Origin: Clostridia bacterium
GTDB lineage: Bacteria; Bacillota; Clostridia; Peptostreptococcales; Anaerovoracaceae
NCBI GenBank assembly: GCA_900766045.1
Contig: CAAFTW010000056.1
Span: forward strand, 1 to 12,687
Length of the DNA stretch: 12,687 nt
Direction: 5' to 3'
Below, piece after piece: positions 6,029 through 12,676 of the stretch. The notes below the pieces were generated by a model that ran no database searches, was not told the origin of the DNA, and saw only the letters and a program-made list of their open reading frames with translations. The position numbers were made by a program, and so were the translations under genes. Position 1 is the first letter of the stretch. Each line of letters begins with the position of its first letter.

Positions 6029-6757
6029 ATGGACAGACAGATTCTGACAATTGAAGAAAACACACAGCTAACCCGAGACACCTGGTTCATGAAGCTTACC
6101 GGGAACTGCAGCGAGATTTCCGCGCCGGGACAGTTCATCAACATCCGCCTCGACGGATTCTTTCTGCGCCGCCCGATCTCCATCTACGACCATGATGACC
6201 GCTGGGTTTCCATTCTTTATAAGGTCCTGGGCCGTGGGACAAAATCCATGAGCCAGATGACTCCGGGCCAGACGCTCGATGTGCTCCTGCCGCTCGGCAA
6301 CGGCTTTGACGTCAGCCTTTGCACAGAACACACCCTGCTGGCCGCAGGCGGCATCGGCATGCCTCCGATGTACGGCATCGCGAAAGAACTGAAAGAAAAA
6401 GGCATTACCCCACAGCTTGCCCTCGGATTTAATACAAAGGAAGATATTCTTCCTCTTCAGCCCTTCGAGGACCTCGGCATTCATCCGGTTATCGCTACCG
6501 CGGACGGCTCCTTTGGAATCAGGGGTTTTGTCACTGACGCCATGAAAACACTGAACTACGACTACGTCTGTACCTGCGGACCAGAGCCAATGCTGAAGGC
6601 CGTCTATGAGCAGATGCCGGACGGACAGCTCAGCTTTGAAGAGCGCATGGGATGCGGCTTCGGCGCCTGCATGGGATGCAGCTGCAAGACAAAATACGGC
6701 AGCAAGCGCATCTGCACCGACGGACCGATCCTCATGAAAGACGAAGTCATCTGGTAA
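6029..6757 (+). CDS. pyrK: Dihydroorotate dehydrogenase B, electron transfer subunit
   Basis: PyrK carries FAD and a [2Fe-2S] cluster and passes electrons from the FMN-containing PyrD subunit to NAD+. The 242-residue protein shows the FAD-binding segment FLRRPISIYD (45-54) and the nucleotide-binding AAGGIGMPPMYG (105-116). A C-terminal cluster motif has Cys209, Cys214, Cys217 and Cys229 (C-x4-C-x2-C-x11-C). An additional Cys219 is probably not a ligand. The frame extends upstream into pyrC, but the ATG at 6029 has AGGAAGGA seven bases before it and begins the family-like MDRQILTIEEN. pyrD follows after 79 bases, consistent with the obligate PyrK-PyrD complex. Confidence 0.95.
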   Translation: MDRQILTIEENTQLTRDTWFMKLTGNCSEISAPGQFINIRLDGFFLRRPISIYDHDDRWVSILYKVLGRGTKSMSQMTPGQTLDVLLPLGNGFDVSLCTEHTLLAAGGIGMPPMYGIAKELKEKGITPQLALGFNTKEDILPLQPFEDLGIHPVIATADGSFGIRGFVTDAMKTLNYDYVCTCGPEPMLKAVYEQMPDGQLSFEERMGCGFGACMGCSCKTKYGSKRICTDGPILMKDEVIW

Positions 6758-6836
6758 GAAAACACAAAAGACATTCTCCGCCCCGTATCTCATGAAGCGC
6801 GGACGGTTCGAATACAGAGGAAAGGACAGATCGATT

Positions 6837-7772
6837 ATGTCTCATGACTGCAAAACAGGCGGGAATCCGCTTTCCACAGAGCTCTGCGGCATCACGCTGG
6901 ATAATCCGGTCATTCCGGCCAGCGGAACCTTCGGCTACGGTCAGGAATTCGCCAGACTCTACGATATCAATATTCTCGGTTCCATTTCCTTTAAGGGAAC
7001 GACCCTTCACGAGCGTTACGGCAATCCGCTTCCGCGCATCGCGGAATGCAGCTCCGGCATGCTGAATTCCGTCGGTCTGCAGAATCCGGGTGTTGACCAC
7101 GTCATCGCTCATGAACTTCCGGAATTCAGGAAAATCTACAGCAAGCCTCTCATCGCGAACATCAGCGGGTTTTCCATTGATGAATATAAAGAAACGGCGG
7201 AAAAACTCGATGCACAGGATCAGGTCGGCATCCTGGAGATCAATATCAGCTGCCCGAACGTCCACAACGGCGGCATGAGTTTTGGAACCAGCCCAGAGGC
7301 TGCAGCGGAGGTGACTTCCGCCGTAAAGGAAGTCACCCACAAGCCGGTATTCATGAAGCTGACGCCGAACGTCACCGACATCACGGAAATCGCAAAAGCC
7401 TGTGAAGATGCCGGCGCAGACGGAATCAGCATGATCAACACCCTGATGGGCATGCGTATTGACCTGAAGAAAAGGAAGCCGGTTCTGGCCAACCAGACCG
7501 GCGGACTCAGCGGTCCGGCCGTTCTTCCGGTTGCCCTGCGCATGGTCTGGCAGACGGCCCACGCGGTAAATATTCCAATCATCGGAATGGGCGGAATCAG
7601 CAGCGCAGAGGATGTCATCGAAATGATGATGGCCGGAGCCTCCGCCGTAGAAATCGGCGCGGCCAATCTGGTTAATCCATACGCCTGCAGAGAAATCATT
7701 GAAGAACTTCCGGCTGCTATGGAAGAGCTCCATATAGATGCCCTGTCCGACATCATCGGCGCGGCACTGTAA
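6837..7772 (+). CDS. pyrD: Dihydroorotate dehydrogenase B, catalytic subunit
   Basis: This FMN-binding barrel enzyme oxidises dihydroorotate to orotate with PyrK as partner (class 1B, NAD-dependent, cytosolic). The 311-residue protein has PVIPASGTFGYG near the N-terminus and SFKGTT at 51-56. The catalytic Cys139 is in EINISCPN, where quinone-type enzymes have Ser. KLTPN has Lys174, and the FMN-phosphate segments are GGLSGPA (222-228) and GMGGI (250-254). The ATG at 6837 is chosen for the AAAGGA site ten bases upstream. An in-frame ATG at 6792 has no ribosome binding site. The 79-base gap after pyrK is wider than usual for this pair and contains only weak inverted repeats. A hairpin with a short T tract follows the gene. 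Confidence 0.95.
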   Translation: MSHDCKTGGNPLSTELCGITLDNPVIPASGTFGYGQEFARLYDINILGSISFKGTTLHERYGNPLPRIAECSSGMLNSVGLQNPGVDHVIAHELPEFRKIYSKPLIANISGFSIDEYKETAEKLDAQDQVGILEINISCPNVHNGGMSFGTSPEAAAEVTSAVKEVTHKPVFMKLTPNVTDITEIAKACEDAGADGISMINTLMGMRIDLKKRKPVLANQTGGLSGPAVLPVALRMVWQTAHAVNIPIIGMGGISSAEDVIEMMMAGASAVEIGAANLVNPYACREIIEELPAAMEELHIDALSDIIGAAL

Positions 7773-7784
7773 GGGAAAAATACA

Positions 7785-7822
7785 GAGAAATTTCGGCCTC
7801 CTGATGAGGATTTCTCATTTTC
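7785..7822 (+). terminator. Possible internal terminator or attenuator after pyrD
   Basis: GAGAAAT (7785-7791) pairs with ATTTCTC (7810-7816), and inside it CCTC (7797-7800) pairs with GAGG (7806-7809); five bases (TTCGG) bulge on one side. ATTTTC follows. On the minus strand the same stem is followed by TGTATTTTTC, an even better tail, but no gene needs it there. It probably reduces readthrough from pyrD into pyrF, which has its own -10 box. Confidence 0.45.
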
Positions 7823-7850
7823 AGGAATCCTTCTTTCAGCCGGTTTGAGA

Positions 7851-7856
7851 TATAAT
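7851..7856 (+). promoter_or_regulatory. Candidate internal promoter before pyrF
   Basis: A consensus TATAAT lies 47 bases before the pyrF ATG, just downstream of the hairpin after pyrD. No good -35 is present at 16-18 bases (TCCTTC at 17). The context AGATATAAT is identical to that before pyrE. Confidence 0.4.
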
Positions 7857-7902
7857 AAATAACAGAAAACACCTGAAGATGAAATACGAAAGGAGACTGG
7901 TC

Positions 7903-8607
7903 ATGAGTAAAGACGTTATTATCGCCTGCGACTTTCCGTCCGCTGAAGAAACCTTCCACTTTCTGGATCAATTCACCGGACAGAAGCCGTTCGTGAAAAT
8001 CGGCATGGAGCTGTTCTACGCCGAAGGCCCATCGATTGTACGGGAGATCAAGAAGCGCGGGCATAAGATTTTTCTGGATCTGAAACTGCACGACATCCCG
8101 AATACCGTAAAACGCGCCATGGCCTGTCTCGCGGACCTGCAGGTAGACATGACCAATGTCCACGCCGCGGGCGGAATCAAAATGATGGCAGCCGGAAAAG
8201 AAGGCCTGGAATCAAAAGGCGGATCCCCGCTTCTGATTGCGGTCACCCAGCTGACCTCCACCAGTCAGGAAACCATGGAAAAGGAACTTCTGATCGACCA
8301 TCCGCTGCCGGAGGTCGTCACCCAGTACGCGAAGAACGCAAAGGCTGCGGGACTCGGCGGAGTCGTCTGCTCCCCTCTTGAAGCAGGAAAGATTCACCGC
8401 GCCTGCGGGAGAGACTTCATGACCATCACACCGGGAATTCGTTTTGAGAATTCCGCTGCAGACGATCAGACCAGAATCACCACGCCGGCAAAAGCCCGTA
8501 TCCTCGGTTCAGACTACATCGTTGTGGGCCGTCCGATTACCCAGGCAGACAACCCGGTCGAGGCCTATCAGCGCTGCGTCAGGGACTTCCTGGGCACAGC
8601 GAGATAA
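7903..8607 (+). CDS. pyrF: Orotidine 5'-phosphate decarboxylase
   Basis: PyrF decarboxylates OMP to UMP, the last step of the pathway. The 234-residue protein has the defining active-site array DLKLHDIPNTV (Asp59, Lys61, Asp64), the opening IIACDFPS with the substrate-binding Asp10, the middle segment NVHAAGG, and the phosphate-binding TPGIR and VVGRPIT segments near the C-terminus. This is the short, free-standing type I enzyme common in Bacillota. The ATG at 7903 has AAGGAG eight bases upstream and starts the conserved MSKDVIIACD. An in-frame ATG at 7879 lacks a good site. It is separated from pyrD by a hairpin and a candidate promoter, and from pyrE by a 162-base gap. Confidence 0.96.
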   Translation: MSKDVIIACDFPSAEETFHFLDQFTGQKPFVKIGMELFYAEGPSIVREIKKRGHKIFLDLKLHDIPNTVKRAMACLADLQVDMTNVHAAGGIKMMAAGKEGLESKGGSPLLIAVTQLTSTSQETMEKELLIDHPLPEVVTQYAKNAKAAGLGGVVCSPLEAGKIHRACGRDFMTITPGIRFENSAADDQTRITTPAKARILGSDYIVVGRPITQADNPVEAYQRCVRDFLGTAR

Positions 8608-8621
8608 GAACCCCACCCCTG

Positions 8622-8662
8622 CTGCCGTCTGACAGGCAGACAATAAGCGCGGAAAACCGCGC
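8622..8662 (+). repeat. Hairpin cluster between pyrF and pyrE
   Basis: GCGCGG (8647-8652) and CCGCGC (8657-8662) form a perfect stem with an AAAA loop. Just before it, CTGCC/GGCAG (8622-8626 with 8635-8639) and GTCTG/CAGAC (8627-8631 with 8637-8641) are mutually exclusive stems. No T tract follows, so this is more likely an mRNA-stabilising or processing structure than a terminator. Confidence 0.45.
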
Positions 8663-8737
8663 AGCACGAACCATCGCAGACTTCCAGACAGACCCGGTGA
8701 GGAGTTCCCTTGCCAGACTGGATTTTGTCCGAAAAGA

Positions 8738-8743
8738 TATAAT
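8738..8743 (+). promoter_or_regulatory. Candidate internal promoter before pyrE
   Basis: A consensus TATAAT lies 26 bases before the pyrE ATG. The hexamer 17 bases upstream is AGACTG, a poor -35, and a TTGCCA (8710-8715) is 22 bases away, too far for normal use. The same AGATATAAT context occurs before pyrF. Confidence 0.4.
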
Positions 8744-8769
8744 CATACGCATACAAAAGGAGAATCACT

Positions 8770-9405
8770 ATGACTGCAGAAAAAGACATCGCACGCGGAC
8801 TGCTCTCCATCGAGGCTGTATTCCTGCGTCCAAACGATCCGTTTACCTGGGCAAGCGGCATCAAGAGCCCGATCTATTGTGACAACCGCCTGACGCTGTC
8901 CACGCCTTACGTCCGCACGCTGATCGAGCAGGGCCTGAAAGAGACGATCCAGACCTGGTATCCGGAATGCGAACTGCTGATGGGCACCAGCACCGCCGGC
9001 ATCCCGCACGCTGCGATCACCGCGCAGATGATGGGACTTCCGATGGGCTATGTCAGAGGTTCTCATAAGAGCCACGGCAGAAACAATCAGATTGAAGGAC
9101 GCCTCATCCCGGGACAGAAAACCGTTGTCGTCGAGGATCTGATCTCTACGGGCGGATCTTCCTGCGAGACGGTGGACGTTCTGAGGGAAGCCGGAGCCGA
9201 TGTCGTCGGCATCGCCAGCATCTTCACTTACGGCCTGTCCGCAAGCGAGGCCAAGCTGAAGGAGCATAATGTGGTCAACCACAGTCTCTGCACACTGGAC
9301 ACTCTGGTGGACGCCGCTGTTGAGATGGGTCACATCACCCCGGAAGAGAAGGAGAAAATCCTGAAATTCCGCGCCAATCCGTCCGATGAAAGCTGGATGA
9401 AATAG
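8770..9405 (+). CDS. pyrE: Orotate phosphoribosyltransferase
   Basis: PyrE joins orotate and PRPP to give OMP. The 211-residue type I phosphoribosyltransferase has the 13-residue PRPP loop VVVEDLISTGGSS (119-131). The flexible catalytic loop RGSHKSHGRNNQIEG (96-110) contains Lys100 and His102, and FTWASGIKSPIYCD (25-38) binds orotate and PRPP. The length is typical. The start has AAAAGGAG seven bases upstream. It follows a candidate promoter that would give a leader of about 20 bases. pyrB follows after 58 bases. Confidence 0.96.
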   Translation: MTAEKDIARGLLSIEAVFLRPNDPFTWASGIKSPIYCDNRLTLSTPYVRTLIEQGLKETIQTWYPECELLMGTSTAGIPHAAITAQMMGLPMGYVRGSHKSHGRNNQIEGRLIPGQKTVVVEDLISTGGSSCETVDVLREAGADVVGIASIFTYGLSASEAKLKEHNVVNHSLCTLDTLVDAAVEMGHITPEEKEKILKFRANPSDESWMK

Positions 9406-9463
9406 GAAAGTCATCATCCTGCAGACAAGGTAAAATATGGAATCAGAGGAGGAAATACACAGA

Positions 9464-10402
9464 ATGGATAAGCTTGAGGTAAAACACAATCCGAGAAGCA
9501 TCATCAATATCACCGATTTAACTGTTGAGGAGATCGATCATCTGATCAAGACCGCCAATGACATCATCGAAAATCCGGTAAACTATCAGGACATCTGCGC
9601 GCATAAGAAGCTCGCAACCCTGTTCTTTGAGCCTTCCACCAGAACGCGCCTGAGCTTCACGGCAGCCATGATGGAACTGGGCGGAAACGTCCTCGGATTC
9701 TCCGAGGCCTCCTCTTCCTCCGCAACAAAGGGAGAAAGCGTTGCCGACACCATCCACATCGTCAGCCTGTACGCAGACATCATCGCCATGCGTCATCCTA
9801 AGGAAGGCGCGCCGCTGGTTGCCTCCGCTCACTCGGAAGTCCCGGTCATCAATGCCGGAGACGGCGGACACTTCCACCCGACCCAGACTCTGACCGATCT
9901 TCTGACCATCAGCCGCAAGAAGGGCAGCCTGAACAACTTCACCATCGGTTTCTGCGGAGACCTGAAATTCGGCCGCACCGTCCATTCCCTGATCGAGGCA
10001 CTGATGCGCTATAAGGGGGTCAAGTTCCTCCTGATCGCTCCGCCGGAGCTGCGTCTGCCGAAGTACATGAAAGAAAAGATGAACGCCGCAGGCGCCGAGT
10101 GGCAGGAGTTCGAGAAACTGGAAGACGCCATGCCGGATCTCGATGTTCTCTACATGACCCGTGTCCAGAAAGAGCGTTTCTTTAACGAGGAAGACTACGT
10201 CCGTCTGCGTGACAGCTACATCCTGACCCTGGAAAAGCTGAAGCCGGCCAAGAAGGACATGATCATCATGCATCCGCTGCCGCGTGTCAACGAGATCGCC
10301 GTCGAGGTCGATAACGATCCGAGAGCCAGCTACTTCTATCAGGCCCACTGCGGAAAGTACATCCGCGAGGCCCTGATCCTCTACCTGCTGGGACTGAAAT
10401 AG
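9464..10402 (+). CDS. pyrB: Aspartate carbamoyltransferase, catalytic chain
   Basis: PyrB transfers the carbamoyl group of carbamoyl phosphate to aspartate, the committed step. The 312-residue protein has the carbamoyl-phosphate loop FFEPSTRTR (54-62), SSSSATKGES (83-92) with Lys89, MRHP (109-112), FHPTQ (137-141) and the aspartate-side HPLPRVNEI (270-278). Two starts are possible. The ATG at 9464 has AGAGGAGG eleven bases upstream and gives a normal-length protein. The ATG at 9437 would add nine residues (MESEEEIHR) encoded across the strong ribosome binding site and is less likely. pyrI follows, so the enzyme is probably the c6r6-type allosteric complex. Confidence 0.96.
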   Translation: MDKLEVKHNPRSIINITDLTVEEIDHLIKTANDIIENPVNYQDICAHKKLATLFFEPSTRTRLSFTAAMMELGGNVLGFSEASSSSATKGESVADTIHIVSLYADIIAMRHPKEGAPLVASAHSEVPVINAGDGGHFHPTQTLTDLLTISRKKGSLNNFTIGFCGDLKFGRTVHSLIEALMRYKGVKFLLIAPPELRLPKYMKEKMNAAGAEWQEFEKLEDAMPDLDVLYMTRVQKERFFNEEDYVRLRDSYILTLEKLKPAKKDMIIMHPLPRVNEIAVEVDNDPRASYFYQAHCGKYIREALILYLLGLK

Positions 10403-10459
10403 CACGGCATATTCACAGGACAAAATAGAACTGCGCAAGGAATTAACGGGAGGCAAATC

Positions 10460-10882
10460 ATGAACATTGACGGACTGACAAACGGAATCGTACTGGACCA
10501 TATTACAGCCGGAAAAGGCATGCGCATCTATGAGATGCTGAAGCTGGACAAGCTTGACTGCACAGTCGCAATCATCCAGAACGCAACAAGTAATAAAAAG
10601 GGACGCAAGGACATCATCAAGATCGATTCTCTGATCGACCTGAATTACGACATGATCGCCTACGTGGACAGCAATGTCACCGTAGACATCATCAAGAACG
10701 GAAAAGTCGTCGAGAAGCGTTCAGTCAATCTTCCAGAGACACTGACCAACATCATCTCCTGCCATAATCCGCGCTGCATCACTTCTACCGAACAGGGCAT
10801 CGACCAGATCTTCCATCTGGTTGATCCGGAGCGCCGCATTTACCGCTGCGCTTACTGCGACACGGAGTACAGTGAAAAATAA
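10460..10882 (+). CDS. pyrI: Aspartate carbamoyltransferase, regulatory chain
   Basis: PyrI binds the nucleotide effectors (CTP/UTP inhibition, ATP activation in E. coli) and clamps PyrB trimers into the allosteric holoenzyme. The 140-residue protein has the nucleotide-binding domain (about 1-95; GIVLDHITAGKG, with ILDHI-like features). The C-terminal zinc domain has Cys101, Cys106, Cys130 and Cys133 (C-x4-C and C-x2-C). The start has GGGAGG six bases upstream. The protein is slightly shorter than the 153-residue E. coli chain, mainly at the N-terminus. In Bacillus the equivalent enzyme lacks a regulatory chain, so its presence supports a clostridial rather than bacilli lineage. murE follows after 18 bases. 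Confidence 0.95.
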   Translation: MNIDGLTNGIVLDHITAGKGMRIYEMLKLDKLDCTVAIIQNATSNKKGRKDIIKIDSLIDLNYDMIAYVDSNVTVDIIKNGKVVEKRSVNLPETLTNIISCHNPRCITSTEQGIDQIFHLVDPERRIYRCAYCDTEYSEK

Positions 10883-10900
10883 GTACGGGAGGAAAATGAT

Positions 10901-12424
10901 ATGCTGTTATCTGAACTATTCTCCGGACAGCCGGATGTGGAGATTACCGGGCTGACCCTGGATTCCCGCACCGTGAAACCGGGATATATGTTCTTCTGCA
11001 TCAAAGGATACGAGCAGGACGGACACCGCTACGCCGCTTCCGCCGCTGACAAGGGCGCCGCTGCCATCGTCATCACAGAAGACGTGGAGCAGAAGCCAGG
11101 TGTCGTATACATTAAGGTCTCTGACATGAACGCGGAGCTGAACCGCGTCTGCGACCTCTTCTTCGGTCAGCCGAGCCGTCACATGACGGTTTTCGGCGCC
11201 ACCGGAACTAACGGAAAATCCACGCTGACCAGCGTGATTTCCGATATCTATTCCCATTACCGCCCTTGCGGCTATATGGGAACCATCGCCATCCGCTACG
11301 GGGATTATTCCCGCGTGGCAAACCTAACCACACCGGATCAGGTGGAAACCCATGCCAACCTGAAGGAAATGCTGGATCACGGCATGCAGGCCGCAGCTAT
11401 GGAAGTCAGCTCCCAGGGGCTGGACAGGGGCAGAGTTGACAGTGTGGATTTTGACTGCGCTGTGTTCACCAACCTGACCCATGACCATCTGGACTACCAT
11501 AAGACCATGGAGAACTATTTTGAGGCTAAGAAGCGGCTTTTCCGCAATCTGAAGCCTTCTGCCGTTGCCGTATTAAATGCCGACGATGAAATCTCTATCC
11601 AGGGACTGAAGGACTGCTGCCCGTGCCGTTACGTCACTTACGGAACGGATCAGGGCGAATCCGAGACCGATGAAAACGGTTATCCGATCGAGGGGAGCCA
11701 TTCCAAACCGGGTACAGCGGAGACCGTCGACTACTTCGCCAAGGACATCGTCCAGCGCGCCGACGGCTGCAGTTTCACGCTCTGCTACGGTGGAAAAGAA
11801 TACCCGGTCACGACCAATATGGCCGCTCTGTACAACGTCTACAACCTGCTGGGTGCCGTGGCTGCCATGCATGAATGCGGCATGCCGCTTCAGCAGATTA
11901 TTCCGCTTCTTACGGACATTCCGCAGGTGGACGGACGCATGGACCGGGTCGATGAAGGACAGCCGTTCACGGTTGTTGTCGACTACGCCCATACACCAGA
12001 CGGCTACGAAAAGATTTTCAACTACGCAAAGGAAATCACCGATAAAACCGGCGGAAAGATTTACGCCGCCTTCGGATGCCCGGGAAAGCGCGACGTAGTC
12101 AAGCGCCCGGTCATGGGACGGATCGCCGGTGAATTCTGTACGGAAGTCGTGCTGACCTCGCAGGATCCGCGCGACTCACAGCCGGAAGACATCGCGGAGC
12201 AGATCGCGGAAGGCGTGAAGAAAACACCTTGCCGCTGGTCTTTTGTCCACGACAGAGATAAAGGCATCGCCAAGGCCATTTCCCTGGCTTCTGCCGGCGA
12301 CGTGGTCCTCACTCTGGGTAAAGGCGGAGAGACTTACATGTATTATGAAGAAGGCCGCCGCCCGTGGATGACCGATAAAGCAGCCGCCCGGAAGGCGCTG
12401 AACGAGCTGGGATATAAAAAGTAG
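10901..12424 (+). CDS. murE: UDP-MurNAc-tripeptide synthetase (Mur ligase MurE)
   Basis: MurE adds the third amino acid (usually meso-diaminopimelate or L-lysine) to UDP-MurNAc-L-Ala-D-Glu. The 507-residue protein has the N-terminal UDP-binding domain (about 1-90), the ATP loop GATGTNGKST (99-108), TTPD (143-146), MEVSSQGL (167-174), HDHLDYH (194-200), the FEAKKRLF segment with the likely carbamylated lysine at 210, and DYAHTPD (361-367). The amino-acid specificity motif, DNPR in DAP enzymes, reads QDPR here (421-424). The arginine favours diaminopimelate, but the first two residues are atypical. An acidic, polar insertion (about 248-279) lies in the central domain. GGGAGG lies eight bases before the ATG. 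It sits 18 bases after pyrI, so it is likely the last gene of the pyr operon. A strong terminator follows. The third residue added needs experiment. Confidence 0.93.
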   Translation: MLLSELFSGQPDVEITGLTLDSRTVKPGYMFFCIKGYEQDGHRYAASAADKGAAAIVITEDVEQKPGVVYIKVSDMNAELNRVCDLFFGQPSRHMTVFGATGTNGKSTLTSVISDIYSHYRPCGYMGTIAIRYGDYSRVANLTTPDQVETHANLKEMLDHGMQAAAMEVSSQGLDRGRVDSVDFDCAVFTNLTHDHLDYHKTMENYFEAKKRLFRNLKPSAVAVLNADDEISIQGLKDCCPCRYVTYGTDQGESETDENGYPIEGSHSKPGTAETVDYFAKDIVQRADGCSFTLCYGGKEYPVTTNMAALYNVYNLLGAVAAMHECGMPLQQIIPLLTDIPQVDGRMDRVDEGQPFTVVVDYAHTPDGYEKIFNYAKEITDKTGGKIYAAFGCPGKRDVVKRPVMGRIAGEFCTEVVLTSQDPRDSQPEDIAEQIAEGVKKTPCRWSFVHDRDKGIAKAISLASAGDVVLTLGKGGETYMYYEEGRRPWMTDKAAARKALNELGYKK

Positions 12425-12471
12425 AAGATAATAAACGGGCAGACATCGTCCACCTCATTTCCGCCTGCGTG

Positions 12472-12509
12472 ATCGCCTATTTTAGGCGATAAAAGGGTAT
12501 ATTAGGCGA
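12472..12509 (+). repeat. Perfect hairpin plus repeated arm downstream of murE
   Basis: ATCGCCTA (12472-12479) pairs perfectly with TAGGCGAT (12483-12490) around a TTT loop. A second TAGGCGA (12503-12509) could pair with the same left arm and ends at the base of the terminator stem. It may be a first transcript end, an RNA stabiliser, or a remnant repeat. Confidence 0.5.
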
Positions 12510-12557
12510 AAAAGCTGCCGCACGATGCTCACATGAGCTTCGCGCGGCAGCTTTTTT
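12509..12557 (+). terminator. Strong bidirectional terminator after murE
   Basis: GCTGCCGC (12514-12521) pairs with GCGGCAGC (12544-12551). An inner GCTC/GAGC stem (12527-12530 with 12535-12538) extends it. AAAAA (12509-12513) precedes and TTTTTT (12552-12557) follows, so it can work on both strands. It ends the pyr-murE transcript. Confidence 0.9.
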
Positions 12558-12610
12558 ATTGTCTACCCGTTAGACGACAACAAGGTTCCCGGGCACCCGC
12601 CCGACGCTTC

Positions 12611-12619
12611 TGATATGCT
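12611..12619 (+). promoter_or_regulatory. Candidate extended -10 promoter at the right edge
   Basis: TGATATGCT gives an extended -10 (TG, one base, TATGCT). No -35 is evident (GGGCAC at 17 bases). The predicted start is near 12625-12627, inside the inverted repeat that follows. Confidence 0.3.
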
Positions 12620-12670
12620 CCCTTTATGAGAGACAGTGAAAAAATAAAACACTGTTGATCATGAAGGGAG
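12618..12670 (+). repeat. Long nested inverted repeat covering a ribosome binding site
   Basis: CTCCCTT (12618-12624) pairs with AAGGGAG (12664-12670), ATGA (12626-12629) with TCAT (12659-12662), and ACAGTG (12633-12638) with CACTGT (12650-12655), around an A-rich 11-base loop. A T-G pair joins the outer two stems. AAGGGAG is also the likely ribosome binding site for the ATG at 12677. The left arm overlaps the candidate -10 box. Confidence 0.7.
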
Positions 12671-12676
12671 TTTTCT

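Noticed and set aside
6801..6813. GGTTCGAAT in the pyrK-pyrD gap, resembling a tRNA T-loop
   Set aside because: There is no matching T stem, acceptor stem or anticodon arm around it.
9437..9463. Earlier pyrB start at 9437
   Set aside because: It would translate through the strong AGAGGAGG site and add a non-conserved nine-residue lead. The start at 9464 fits family length better.
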